Positions 1 through 10,025 are shown, numbered from the stretch's first letter. The stretch is DNA of 64,000 bases from JANXQG01 sp963824275 (GCA_963824275.1 CAWGOT010000003.1:2356001-2420000), one strand, 5' to 3'. The notes: generated from the sequence alone by a model not told the origin. A program made the numbers and translations.

Positions 1-1
1 G

Positions 2-76
2 CTGCTGGAAACCGAACGCGAAGAAGTTTTCCGACTGGATCCCAAGGCGGAAACTGCGGAATTCGTGCTGGCATGA
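2..76 (+). CDS. C-terminal end of a probable HicB-like antitoxin (partial)
   Basis: Only the last 24 codons lie in the window, reading LLETEREEVFRL and ending at a TGA that overlaps the start of the next gene by four bases (ATGA). That overlap and the HicA toxin downstream suggest the partner antitoxin of a HicAB-type pair. The visible residues are too few to prove the family, so the call rests on position. Confidence 0.45.
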   Translation: MLETEREEVFRLDPKAETAEFVLA

Positions 77-267
77 AACGTCGGGCGTTGCTTCTCCATC
101 TACGGGAACATGGTTGCGTGCCGGTTCGCGAAGGCGGTAGCCATTCGATCTGGACCAACCCGCAGACCGGCCGCAAGGAAGCCATTCCTCGGCACAGCGA
201 AATCAAAAGACATCTGGCACGATCCATCTGCCGCAATCTGTCCGTGCCTGACCCGCCGGGCGACTGA
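73..267 (+). CDS. hicA: HicA-family mRNA interferase toxin
   Basis: This 64-residue basic protein matches the HicA/YcfA family, small double-stranded-RNA-binding-fold toxins that cleave mRNA and are neutralised by HicB. The catalytic histidine lies in the GGSHSIW motif near residue 24, followed by the typical run of proline, arginine and histidine (IPRHSEIK) before a C-terminal helix. Length is normal for the family. The ATG overlaps the stop of the upstream gene, so the two are translationally coupled, as in HicBA-ordered pairs. It is probably repressed by the antitoxin at a promoter outside the window. Nothing looks broken. Confidence 0.85.
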   Translation: MKRRALLLHLREHGCVPVREGGSHSIWTNPQTGRKEAIPRHSEIKRHLARSICRNLSVPDPPGD

Positions 268-285
268 AATCGGTCACGAATCATC

Positions 286-1383
286 TTACCGCAGCCACTT
301 CCGCGCCTTCCCCAGTTCGGCCCATGGCCCGCCCTTGTCCTTGCTGCGCTGGCGAACAACGATATCAAAGTAGTGCTTCAGCTTCTTCAGGTCGTCGGGA
401 TTGTCTTTGATGACCGCTCCCACAAGATGCCGGCCGATGTGCTCTGGCGAAAGTTGCCCGTCGCCATAATAGAACGCGTCGAGCGCCGCCTGAAAGGCCA
501 CCGAGACGGCCTCGGCGGTCGACATCACGGTCGTCGGCTTCTCGACCTGCACGCCGTCGGCCGTCACGCCCTCGCGCAGATCGTGGAAGGCGGTCACCAG
601 CACCTCGACCACGTCCCGGCCGATCTTCACCTTCGCCTCCGCTTCGGAGAGAAGCTGCGCGCATTGCTCGCTGACCAAGGTGATTTCCTGCGCCAACTCG
701 CCGATCGGATGCACGGTCTCGAAGTTGAATCGCCGTTTCAAGGCGCTCGACATCTCATGCACGCCGCGGTCGCGGATGTTGGCCGTGGCGATGATGTTGA
801 ACCCCGGCTGGGCCATCAGCACGCGGCCTTCGCCCGAGAGCTCCGGGACCATCATCAGCTTCTCCGAGATAATGCTGATCAGCACGTCCTGGATCTCCGG
901 CGGGCAGCGCGTCACTTCCTCGAAGCGGACGATCGACCCCTCGCTCATGCCGACGTGCAGCGGACCGGGCACCAGGGCCCGCGACGACGGCCCTTCCGCC
1001 AGCAGCAGGGCATAGTTCCACGAGTACTTGATCTGGTCCTCCGTGGTGCCGGAACTGCCCTGGATGGTGTTCGTCGAGCAGCCGGAAATGGCCGCGGCAA
1101 GAAGCTCGGAGAGCATCGACTTGGCCGTCCCCGGCTCGCCCACCAGCAGCAGGCCGCGGTTGCCGGCCAGGCCGATGATGGCCCGCTCGACCAGCACGTC
1201 GTCGCCGAAGAACTTGCGGTCGACGTGCGGGCTCTTGCTGCCGCAGATAAACGACCGCACCGCCTTGGGCGACAGCTTCCACCCGCTGGGGCGCGGATCC
1301 TTGTCCGCCTTGGCCAGCGCCGCAAGCTCATCGGCATGAAAGACTTCGGCGGGAGGACGCAGGGCTTTCGTTTTCTTGGACAT
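286..1383 (-). CDS. MoxR-type AAA+ ATPase
   Basis: A 365-residue AAA+ ATPase. Residues about 80-90 hold the Walker A loop GEPGTAKS, Walker B reads VRFEEV near residue 150, and sensor 1 is ATANIRDRG near residue 200. MoxR-type ATPases act as chaperones that load or mature metal cofactors or activate von Willebrand factor A partner proteins; the partner here is not identified. The vWA protein at 5.2-5.9 kb is near but not in the same operon. The ATG at 1383 gives a full N-terminus. The substrate cannot be named from sequence. Confidence 0.8.
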   Translation of the reverse strand: MSKKTKALRPPAEVFHADELAALAKADKDPRPSGWKLSPKAVRSFICGSKSPHVDRKFFGDDVLVERAIIGLAGNRGLLLVGEPGTAKSMLSELLAAAISGCSTNTIQGSSGTTEDQIKYSWNYALLLAEGPSSRALVPGPLHVGMSEGSIVRFEEVTRCPPEIQDVLISIISEKLMMVPELSGEGRVLMAQPGFNIIATANIRDRGVHEMSSALKRRFNFETVHPIGELAQEITLVSEQCAQLLSEAEAKVKIGRDVVEVLVTAFHDLREGVTADGVQVEKPTTVMSTAEAVSVAFQAALDAFYYGDGQLSPEHIGRHLVGAVIKDNPDDLKKLKHYFDIVVRQRSKDKGGPWAELGKARKWLR

Positions 1384-1445
1384 TTCCGCGATCCGCTCCA
1401 GCCGAGCCTAGGGACCGGCCGAAGAACAACTTCCAGATTTGGTCG

Positions 1446-1500
1446 TAGGACGGATTGTTAATCCGTCTGGGAATTACAGACGGATTAGCAATCCGTCTTA
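1446..1500. repeat. Two GACGGATT-N-AATCCGTC palindromes
   Basis: Two copies of a palindrome of the form GACGGATTgttAATCCGTC lie between the MoxR gene and the next small gene. Three more copies of the same family occur at 43552-43670. They are REP-like intergenic elements able to form hairpins. Confidence 0.85.
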
Positions 1501-1532
1501 CGGGATTACGCCAAGTTATCTCTCGGCCGATC

Positions 1533-1796
1533 CTAATCCGCCTTCTCCAGCAGTTCCTTCAGCACTTCCGCCACCAGGGCCGGATTGTCGCTCTGGAAGA
1601 CGTGCTGCACGCGGTCGTTGGGGACCTTGAGCTTCTCCAGGATCTCTACCGTCCGCTTCCAGAGGCGAACGCGGTTCGTGCCCTCGGCCAGGTACAGGTC
1701 CGTGATCAGATCGCCCAGGCGCTGGATCAGGATCTGGTCCTGGTTCTGGTAGTAACGGCGGATGACGCGGTCTTGGTAGTTTGAGCGTTTGGCCAT
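1533..1796 (-). CDS. Small conserved-looking hypothetical protein
   Basis: The 87-residue product (MAKRSNYQDRVIRRYYQNQD) is highly charged and helical, with the repeated pattern of a small scaffold or regulatory protein (LIQRLGDLITDLYLAEGTNR). I do not recognise a named family. ATG at 1796 was preferred over the in-frame TTG three codons upstream because the sequence from MAKR onwards looks like a normal N-terminus. It lies between the MoxR gene and the SIMPL genes on the same strand, so it may share a transcript with either. Confidence 0.65.
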   Translation of the reverse strand: MAKRSNYQDRVIRRYYQNQDQILIQRLGDLITDLYLAEGTNRVRLWKRTVEILEKLKVPNDRVQHVFQSDNPALVAEVLKELLEKAD

Positions 1797-1826
1797 GGGA
1801 AGCAAAGGGGTTGGGGATTACTGACT

Positions 1827-3329
1827 TTATGGAGCGATGTGGAATTGCAATGTGACGCTGAACTCGATCTCCGGCAATTCGGCAGTACCGAACCCACCGT
1901 CGTCCGGCGCCGGAAGAACGCGCTCGACGCTGCCGCTGTCGCTGTCGTCGGGGAGGGTTCCCGAAACCGTCGCCAGCGATCCAAGGTGACAGCCGGCGGC
2001 TTCAGCCAGTTCGGCCGCGTGCTGCTTGGCCTTGGCCATCGCGTCAGCCAGCGCATGGCTGCGGTCAAACTTGGTGAGCTTGCCCACGCAAACCAACTGC
2101 AAACCGTCGTTCTGCACGGCGGGGGCGTAGCGCGTGAGTGCCGGCATCGGCGCCGCCGGGGCGATTGCCGGTTGTACAGCGGGCATGCCGGTGGCAAAAT
2201 CGCCGCATAACTTCGCCACGACGAGCTTGTCGCGAAGCTTCTCCACGTTCAGGGCAATATCGTCGGGCTTGCTCGCGTTGATCGGCCACTGGGCCGTGAG
2301 CGTCGTTCGCGCCACGAAATTCACGACGACTGGGACTGGGGAGTACGGCGTCGTTGGAAATACCTGCTGGGCTGGCCCCGATCCTGGCTCGCCCTCGCTG
2401 CCGTTCGACACGCCGCTAGGATCCCTCGGAAACGGTGGCTGCGGCATGCCGACCTGGGCCGGGGCAGGCAAGGGCGGGACCGATGCATCGTCGCCGGACG
2501 ATGAGCTCGTGGAAGCTGGCGGTGCGGACGAGTATGGCGGAGTCGTCGTTGCTGCTTGCGCCACTGACGACATGCCATAACTGCCAATGGCTGGCGCGAT
2601 TGCGGGAGCAGCAACCGGTTGACTTGGCGGAGGCAAGGTCGGAACTGCCGCAGCATAGGTGCGCGGGGCGGTAGCCGCGCCTGCCATCCTGGGACTTAGT
2701 GAGGGCGCTGGGTCGGGTTGGCTTGGCGTGGATGGAACCGAATCACCCCCGGGGGGCGTTAACGGCGCAGGAACTGCTCGCGGCGTCGTCCCCGTGGGCG
2801 AAGGATCTACGGGCGAGGTGCTGCCAGGGCGGAAAGGCGTTGCCATCGGAGCATAGCCGGGTGAGGCAGCGGACGGACCTATTACGGGCGGGATCGACCC
2901 GGGCGGCGGATACGCTGGTGAAAGGGCAGGCGAATTGGGCGCGACCGGCATCCCAGGGCTGCTGAACCCGGACGTCGAAGGGTAGAATTGCGGAACGCCC
3001 GGATTGACCTGCGACGGCGTATAGGTGGTCACACCCATATCCCGCGCTAGCGATGCCGGCGTGTAGTGGATCGAATTCTCGTCCGCGCCCAGTTCCTTCA
3101 GCTTTTCCGAAGTCGTTTCCCGCTGGGCCTGAAGCTTCTGGATCGCCTCCTCCGCCGTCTTGCCGCTGGCCTGGATTTCGTAGACGAGGCGAATCGCTTG
3201 CGGCTGCACCCGCACCCGCTGGGTCCCTGTCGCTTCGATCGTGCCGGTCGAATTCTGGGCCCAGGCCGTTGCCGCCAGAAACACCCCCCCCAACGCCGCC
3301 ACCATCAGGCAAAAAACCTTGCGATTCAT
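1827..3329 (-). CDS. Exported SIMPL-domain (DUF541) protein, copy 1
   Basis: 500 residues starting with a signal peptide (MNRKVFCLMVAALGGVFL, cleavage after AWA). Mature residues 25-95 resemble the first part of a SIMPL/DUF541 domain, beginning STGTIEATGTQRVRVQPQ. The middle, residues about 110-330, is a long low-complexity stretch rich in proline, serine and glycine. The domain resumes with TTLTAQWPINASKPDDIA and ends ...FSVTLQFHIAP. A GGAGG ribosome site precedes the ATG. The product is periplasmic; SIMPL proteins are linked to envelope or oxidative stress, but function here is unknown. It is a tandem paralogue of the next gene, sharing both ends and the leader, while the proline-rich middle differs. 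Confidence 0.8.
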   Translation of the reverse strand: MNRKVFCLMVAALGGVFLAATAWAQNSTGTIEATGTQRVRVQPQAIRLVYEIQASGKTAEEAIQKLQAQRETTSEKLKELGADENSIHYTPASLARDMGVTTYTPSQVNPGVPQFYPSTSGFSSPGMPVAPNSPALSPAYPPPGSIPPVIGPSAASPGYAPMATPFRPGSTSPVDPSPTGTTPRAVPAPLTPPGGDSVPSTPSQPDPAPSLSPRMAGAATAPRTYAAAVPTLPPPSQPVAAPAIAPAIGSYGMSSVAQAATTTPPYSSAPPASTSSSSGDDASVPPLPAPAQVGMPQPPFPRDPSGVSNGSEGEPGSGPAQQVFPTTPYSPVPVVVNFVARTTLTAQWPINASKPDDIALNVEKLRDKLVVAKLCGDFATGMPAVQPAIAPAAPMPALTRYAPAVQNDGLQLVCVGKLTKFDRSHALADAMAKAKQHAAELAEAAGCHLGSLATVSGTLPDDSDSGSVERVLPAPDDGGFGTAELPEIEFSVTLQFHIAP

Positions 3330-3412
3330 GGCAAATCCTCCCTTGAACGTAAAAGTTCTGTTTCGCCCCTGATTTTAGTCTCCCGCTGCCGGCCCGTAAA
3401 TCCCAGCTTTTG
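3330..3412 (-). promoter_or_regulatory. Duplicated leader of SIMPL copy 1 (matches 4577-4660)
   Basis: The bases upstream of both SIMPL genes are nearly the same: a GGAGG site, then AGAACTTTTACGTTC or a close variant, then CCCCTGATTTTAGTC seen on the plus strand, then a CCGGCC-rich block. The duplication therefore included the promoter and the ribosome-binding site. No clear -35/-10 pair was assigned. Confidence 0.55.
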
Positions 3413-3421
3413 TTGGACACT

Positions 3422-4576
3422 TCAGGGAGCGATGTGGAATCGCAGCGTGACGCGGACGGTGACCTCGCGAGATTCGTTGGAAACACGAAGGTCTCCACCA
3501 TTGGGCAACATCACGGTCAACGACTCGCCTGTGGGACCCGGACTGCCGTCCTGGAATTCCGCCGAAACCGAGGCCAGCGGTCCCAAATGGCAGCCGGCGG
3601 CTTCAGCCAACGCGACCGCTTGCTCCTTGGCCTTGGCCATCGCCGCGGCCAGCGCCGTCTTGCAATCCGACTGGCTCAACTCGCCGACGTATACCCTCTG
3701 CAACGCCTGGGCCAAATCCAGCGTCGCGATGAGCTTCTTGCGCAGCTTTTCCACGTTCAGGGCCATTTCGTCCGGTTTGCCGGCGCCGATCGGCCACTCG
3801 GCGGTGAGCGTCGTTTGCGCGATGAATACCGGCGCGGGCTCTCGAGGCACCGCTGGTGCGGGCGCTGGAACTGCTATCCCTGGTGGAGGCGGGGTAATTA
3901 TCGCTGGTGCAGCCGCTGGCGGTTGAAACGGTGACGAAATATCATTCTCACTGCCGGTGGCAACACCAGAGACGCTCACGGTACTCGAGCTTGCCGGAGG
4001 CAACGTCGATGCTGCATAGGTCGCCGGTGGGGCAACCGGTTCCGCGTCGGACGGCACGGTCGACGACGGCACGAGATTAGGCGCGGGAGCCGGGTAGCTA
4101 GGCGCAGCGGGCGGAGTCGATTCGCCGCCAAGCGGTGTGTACGCAGGTGCAGGTGCGGGAGGCGCAGGCTCGGCGTAAGGCATTGCGGGCGGACCGTAGT
4201 TAGCCGGTGCGGGTGGAGCGTAGTAAGGCGTTGCGGGCGTGCCGTACACAGGCGCGGTATAGTACGGGTTATACGCTTGCGGATAGCCCGTCGCCAGCGC
4301 CACCGGCGTGGAGTGGATCGAGTCCCCTTGGGCCCCCAATTCCTTCAGCTTGGGCAATGCCGCATCCCGCTGGATCTGAAGCAGCTTGACAGCCCCCTCG
4401 GGCGTCTTGCCGCTGGCCTGGATTAGATAGACGAAACGGATCGCCTTCGGTTGCACCCGCACCCGCTGGATCCCTATCGCCTCGACCGTGCCGGTCGAAT
4501 TCTGGGCCCAGGCCGTTGCGGCCAGAAACATCCCCCCCAACGCCAGCACCATCAGGCTGAACACCTTGCGATTCAT
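3422..4576 (-). CDS. Exported SIMPL-domain (DUF541) protein, copy 2
   Basis: 384 residues with almost the same signal peptide as copy 1 (MNRKVFSLMVLALGGMFL). The SIMPL halves flank a proline-rich linker with repeated YAPPAPANYGPPAMPY-type units. The C-terminus ends RFHIAP like its neighbour. GGAGG precedes the ATG. The shorter linker explains the length difference from copy 1, so the linker evolves by repeat expansion while the folded ends stay conserved. It lies directly upstream of copy 1 with 92 bases between them, and both have a matching ~85-base leader, so each copy probably carries its own promoter. Confidence 0.8.
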   Translation of the reverse strand: MNRKVFSLMVLALGGMFLAATAWAQNSTGTVEAIGIQRVRVQPKAIRFVYLIQASGKTPEGAVKLLQIQRDAALPKLKELGAQGDSIHSTPVALATGYPQAYNPYYTAPVYGTPATPYYAPPAPANYGPPAMPYAEPAPPAPAPAYTPLGGESTPPAAPSYPAPAPNLVPSSTVPSDAEPVAPPATYAASTLPPASSSTVSVSGVATGSENDISSPFQPPAAAPAIITPPPPGIAVPAPAPAVPREPAPVFIAQTTLTAEWPIGAGKPDEMALNVEKLRKKLIATLDLAQALQRVYVGELSQSDCKTALAAAMAKAKEQAVALAEAAGCHLGPLASVSAEFQDGSPGPTGESLTVMLPNGGDLRVSNESREVTVRVTLRFHIAP

Positions 4577-4703
4577 GGCAAATCCTCCTGTGAACGAGAA
4601 AGTCCTGTTACGCCCCTGATTTTAGTCCCCCGCCCGGTCCGTAAATCCCCGCCTTTCCCCGCCGGCCGGTTTGTATTAGACTAGTACGTCTGGAGACGCA
4701 CAC

Positions 4704-5051
4704 GTGAAACAGGTCATCGCCATCATCAAGCCCTATCTGGTCGAGAAGGTCCTCGAAGCCCTCAAGCACGCGCCGCTGGAGGCCTGCGGCGTCTGCGAGG
4801 TCAAGGGCTACGGCCGCCAGAAGAGCTATCTGGACGAATACCGCGGCAGCGAATACTCGCTGGCCTTCCTTCCCAAGGTGGAAATCACCCTCTGGGTGGA
4901 CGATCTCCGCGTGGAAGAGGTGGTGCGGGTGATCGTGGAAGTGGCCCGCACGGGCCGCGTGGGCGACGGCAAGATCTTCGTCATGCCCGCCATGCCCGGC
5001 GGTGAATGGGACGGCGAAGGGGAAGGCGGAAGGATAAGGGATGAGGGATGA
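4704..5051 (+). CDS. glnB: PII nitrogen-regulatory signal protein
   Basis: A 115-residue PII protein beginning at GTG 4704 with GGAG upstream. The N-terminal MKQVIAIIKPYLVEKVLEAL strand-helix is typical. The T-loop near residues 36-55 contains YRGSEYSLAFLPK, including the tyrosine normally uridylylated, and the B-loop reads GRVGDGKIFVMP. PII trimers sense 2-oxoglutarate and ATP/ADP and control ammonium transport and glutamine synthetase. The end is odd: after KIFVMP the usual C-terminal loop is missing and the last codons (RIRDEG and the TGA) are made by the GGGATGA heptamer repeat. The C-terminus therefore looks rewritten by repeat invasion. No ammonium transporter or glutamine synthetase lies nearby. 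Confidence 0.85.
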   Translation: MKQVIAIIKPYLVEKVLEALKHAPLEACGVCEVKGYGRQKSYLDEYRGSEYSLAFLPKVEITLWVDDLRVEEVVRVIVEVARTGRVGDGKIFVMPAMPGGEWDGEGEGGRIRDEG

Positions 5052-5064
5052 GGGATGAGGGAAA
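5028..5064 (+). repeat. GGGATGA heptamer array overlapping the PII 3' end
   Basis: Tandem GGGATGA units run out of the PII gene into the intergenic space. The same unit recurs at 6838-7016, 57551-57710, 59630-59695 and 63930-63970. Confidence 0.8.
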
Positions 5065-5067
5065 CCA

Positions 5068-5197
5068 GAAATCCGAAATCCGAATGTCGAAATCCGAAAC
5101 AAATACCAAGCAATAAGAAGGAAATTCAAGACGTTTGATCATTCGAATTTGGAATTTGGAATTTGTTTCGGATTTCGACATTCGGATTTCGGATTTC
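5068..5197. repeat. 37-bp perfect inverted repeat built of GAAATCC units
   Basis: The left arm 5068-5104 and right arm 5161-5197 are exact reverse complements, made of short GAAATCCGAAATCCGAATGTC-type repeats. The 56-base loop holds GAATTTGGAATTTGGAATTT. It could form a large hairpin between the PII gene and the convergent vWA gene and may serve as a two-way terminator. Confidence 0.85.
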
Positions 5198-5228
5198 CGC
5201 TTTCGCGTATTCTCTTACCTCTTATCTC

Positions 5229-5894
5229 TCATCTCGCTTCCAGTTTCGCTGTGTCAACGTACCGGTACTCACCGCCGCTCTGCTTGGCCAGTTTCGCCAT
5301 CCAGCCGTTGGGGTCGGAATGCGGTCCGTCGCCGAACTGGATGGTGTGGATCATGATCCCCGGCCCGATGCGATCGATGCGGTCCAACTCCTGGGAAGTG
5401 ACCAGCGGCTTGTCGCCATCCGTGAGAAGAAAGATCACGTCGGGCCGCATGCGGATGGCCATTGACAGGGCCGCGACATGATCGGTGCCGCCGTCGGCCT
5501 CGAACGAGTCGAGAAACTTCTTGACCGCCGCCCGGTTGGAATCGTTGCCGAAGGCCAACTGGCCGTTGGGCCCCGCCGGATTGAACGCCTTGGGCCGTTC
5601 GTTGTAGACCACGAGCTGGAACTGGTGCACGTCGTCGATTTTTTCGATGCTGGCCAGGATTTCCGCCTTGGCCGCCGCCAGCAACTTGCCCTCGGTGCTG
5701 CCCGATCGGTCCAGAACGTAGACGAACTTGGCCCCCTCGGCCTTGACCCCGAAGAGCGAGACATGGGCCTTCTCGCCCGGCGACTCGTGCAGCATCTTGC
5801 CGCCGGTCGGCTCAGCGGCTTGGGCTCCCAGGCCGAAACAAGTCGCGGCGATTGCCAGGGCGGCGAACAGGCCCGTCCAACGGCAGAGCATCAT
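5229..5894 (-). CDS. Secreted von Willebrand factor A domain protein
   Basis: About 221 residues starting MMLCRWTGLFAALAIAATCF, a signal peptide ending near AQA. The rest is one vWA domain: the metal-ion-dependent adhesion site reads VLDRSGST, followed by the conserved LVVYNERPKAFNPAG block, DGGTDHVAAL and IFLLTDGDKP. The ATG at 5894 precedes the signal peptide; the longer open frame upstream is an artefact of the repeat at 5987-6136. Planctomycetes carry many such exported vWA proteins of unknown ligand. It is convergent with the PII gene. Confidence 0.85.
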   Translation of the reverse strand: MMLCRWTGLFAALAIAATCFGLGAQAAEPTGGKMLHESPGEKAHVSLFGVKAEGAKFVYVLDRSGSTEGKLLAAAKAEILASIEKIDDVHQFQLVVYNERPKAFNPAGPNGQLAFGNDSNRAAVKKFLDSFEADGGTDHVAALSMAIRMRPDVIFLLTDGDKPLVTSQELDRIDRIGPGIMIHTIQFGDGPHSDPNGWMAKLAKQSGGEYRYVDTAKLEAR

Positions 5895-5986
5895 GGGCGT
5901 ACTCCCAAGTGTCGATGGTTTATGGGGTTGCGTAGCAAGACGGGTTCGGGCAATCGGCCTCGCGCCGCCATAATTCCAGTCTAGCA

Positions 5987-6136
5987 GTAGGGTGGGTGCA
6001 GCACGAAATTCCTCTGGCAATGGTGGGTTGCGCAGAACCGGTCCCGAATTGCGTGACACGTTTTCACGGGTTCGACTCCGTGCGTAACCCGCCATTTCCC
6101 AGCGGTTCGCTCCACGCACCGCTCCACGCACCCTAC
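5987..6136 (+). mobile_element. GTAGGGTG...CACCCTAC repeat element, copy 1
   Basis: About 150 bases starting GTAGGGTGGGTGCAGCAC and ending GCACCCTAC, with internal CGTGCGTAACCCGCC and GGTTCGACTCC blocks. It is flanked by an exact 12-bp direct repeat ATTCCAGTCTAG at 5973-5984 and 6143-6154, which looks like a target-site duplication or an insertion within a pre-existing repeat. Other copies are at 11971, 26935 and 47318. No coding capacity; MITE-like. Confidence 0.75.
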
Positions 6137-6212
6137 AACCTGATTCCAGTCTAGGGCCGAGGCACCCGGGAGTCAACGCGCAATTGCCCTACGCATACCA
6201 ACGGGGCATGCC

Positions 6213-6248
6213 TATAATGATAGAGGGTTCCCTTTCGTTCGGAGTCAG
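6213..6248 (+). promoter_or_regulatory. -10 box and ribosome site deciding the def start
   Basis: A perfect TATAAT lies at 6213-6218 and GGAG at 6241-6244. Both sit upstream of the TTG at 6253, so the in-frame ATGs at 6211 and 6220 cannot be the start if this promoter is used. No good -35 was found at 17 bases. Confidence 0.5.
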
Positions 6249-6252
6249 AATC

Positions 6253-6834
6253 TTGCGGATTGTCAAATATCCTCATCCCACTTTGCGTCACAAGTCCCGG
6301 GAGTTGAAGCGGGTCGATGCCGACCTGCGCCGAGCCATCGCCGAGATGTTCGAGCTGATGTACGAGTACCGCGGCATAGGGCTGGCCGCCAACCAGGTCG
6401 ACCTGCCGTACCGCGTTTTCATCCTCAACGTCACCGGCGACCCGGATGCCAGGGATCAGGAGCACGTCCTGATCAATCCCACAATTCTCAAGTGGAGCGG
6501 CACTGTCGAAGCCGAGGAAGGCTGCCTCAGCTTCCCGGACATCTACGCCCCCGTGCGGCGTTCCGAACGGATCGTGGCCGCGGCCTACAACCTGGCCGGC
6601 GAGGAGAAACGCTATGAGGTGGACGGCCTCTTCGCGCGGGCCTTCCAGCATGAGAACGACCATCTCGACGGAACGCTCTTCATCGATCGTCTCAGCCCCA
6701 GCCACCTGGCGAACATCCGGGACGACCTGCTCGCCCTGGAGGCCGAGTTCGAAGGCGATCGGCAGCGGGGCGTCATGCCGGACGACGGCGTGATTGCAAC
6801 CCGGCTGGCCGAGTTGGAACGCCTCCGCACGTAA
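6253..6834 (+). CDS. def: Peptide deformylase
   Basis: Removes the formyl group from the N-terminal methionine of new proteins. All three metalloprotease motifs are present: GIGLAANQ, EGCLSFP and the metal-binding QHENDHLDG. From the TTG at 6253 the protein has about 193 residues beginning LRIVKYPHPTLRH, which fits the family; the longer ATG start would include the promoter. The C-terminal tail after the metal site is slightly long. Downstream, across a heptamer array, lies fmt, giving the usual def-fmt pair for formyl-methionine metabolism. Confidence 0.9.
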   Translation: MRIVKYPHPTLRHKSRELKRVDADLRRAIAEMFELMYEYRGIGLAANQVDLPYRVFILNVTGDPDARDQEHVLINPTILKWSGTVEAEEGCLSFPDIYAPVRRSERIVAAAYNLAGEEKRYEVDGLFARAFQHENDHLDGTLFIDRLSPSHLANIRDDLLALEAEFEGDRQRGVMPDDGVIATRLAELERLRT

Positions 6835-6837
6835 GGA

Positions 6838-7016
6838 TGAGGGCGGGAGGATGAGGGATAAGAGATGAGGGATGAAAGATGAAAACTAATTCCATAAAGA
6901 GTGTGGACGCGATTGCGCCATCGCTTTTGCCCAACAGGGCGTTTCTCGTCCCTCATCTCTCGTCCTTCATCCCTCATCCTTCATCCCTCATCCCTCATCC
7001 TTCATCCTTCATCCTT
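6838..7016. repeat. GGGATGA/TCATCCC heptamer arrays in both orientations
   Basis: The def-fmt spacer holds GGATGAG-type units reading one way at 6836-6880 and their complement CATCCCT/CATCCTT at 6945-7016. The opposing arms could pair into a long hairpin inside the def-fmt transcript. Confidence 0.8.
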
Positions 7017-7024
7017 GGTGATTG

Positions 7025-7977
7025 ATGCGTTTGATCATGATGGGCACGGGCCCCTTCGCCGTGCCCGCCTTTCAGCAGTTGTACGAGGCCCGGCACGACG
7101 TGGCGTTGCTGGTCACGCGACCGCTGCGCAGTCATCGGGGGAAGGACGTCGAGCCGGTCAGCGCGATCCGCGACATCGCCCACGAGCACGCCACGCCGAT
7201 CTACGACCCGGAGAACATCAACGCCCCGGAGGCCCAGCAGCGATTGGCCGGCATCGGGGCCGATCTGCTGGTGGTTTGCGATTACGGCCAGATCCTCGCG
7301 CCCGAGACGCTGGCCACGGCACGGCTGGGCGGGATCAACCTGCACGGTTCGCTCTTGCCCAAGTATCGCGGCGCTGCGCCGATCCATTGGGCCCTGCTCA
7401 ACGGCGATACGGAGACAGGCGTGACCGTGATCCACATGACGCCGAAGGTCGATGCCGGCCCTTGCATCGCCCAGGCCGCCACGATGATCGATCCGGAAGA
7501 GACGGGCGTCGAGCTGGAGGCCCGCCTCGCCGAATCGGGCGGCTGGCTGGTGCGGCGGGCGATCGACGCCCTGGCCGAGGGCCGCCTCGAGGCCTTGCCG
7601 CAGAATCCGGCCCTGGCATCAAAGGCGCCGCGGTTGAAGAAGACCGACGGGGCCATCGATTGGTCGCGGCCGGCGTTGTGCATCAAGAACCAGATTCGCG
7701 CCCTGGAGCCCTGGCCGCGAACGTATACCTTTTGGCATCGCCCCCACTCCACCCCGGTCCGCATGATCCTGGGGCCGGTCGCAATCGTAGCTCGCACTGC
7801 GCAGCCCAAACACCGGGCACCGTGCTTGAAGCTTGCGGCGATCGGCTCGTAATTGCCACAGGGCAGGACGCCGTTGCGCCGCGAACGGTTCAGCTTGCCG
7901 GAAAGCGTCCGATGGGGATTGCCGAACTTTTGCGAGGGCACAGAATCGAGCCAGGGGAGCGGTTCGGGCCGGAGTAG
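7025..7977 (+). CDS. fmt: Methionyl-tRNA formyltransferase (one frameshift)
   Basis: Formylates initiator Met-tRNA using 10-formyl-tetrahydrofolate. The N-terminal domain has MRLIMMGTGPFAVPAF and the catalytic block GSLLPKYRGAAPIHWALLNG. The frame breaks near 7793, where adding one C (GTAGCCTCG for GTAGCTCG) joins VAIV to SHCAAQTPGTVLEACGDR and continues to a normal C-terminal domain ending GERFGPE. The gene is therefore full length, about 317 codons, and the break is probably a sequencing error. The ATG at 7025 follows a TTG by no gap; ATG was chosen. It forms a pair with def. Confidence 0.88.
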
Positions 7978-9810
<1,833 letters not shown>

Positions 9811-9997
9811 GTACTAAACTGTTCCTTGTCAACGACTTACAACATCTGGGCGTGGGGCGAATTGCCAATCTGCCGCACGCGGCAAATCCTCGGCCGGCCG
9901 GTGTACGAACCGCTGGAGGGCGGTCGGTCGGGTCAAGACCTGCTACGCTCGAGCATATATTGTACCAGCAAACCCGATCGGGAGGGATACATGATTT

Positions 9998-10020
9998 CTT
10001 TCGCGGAGCGAAAGGCGACA
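9998..10020 (+). repeat. CTTTCGCGGAGCGAAAG unit
   Basis: A short palindromic unit followed by GCGACA, just past the stop of the next minus-strand gene. The same unit forms both arms of the inverted repeat at 15466-15516. Confidence 0.7.
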
Positions 10021-10025
10021 ACGGG

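Noticed and set aside
6058..6095. A tRNA-like T-arm (CACGG-GTTCGACT-CCGTG) in the repeat element
   Set aside because: No acceptor stem, D-arm or anticodon arm can be built around it, and the other copies do not conserve the loop.
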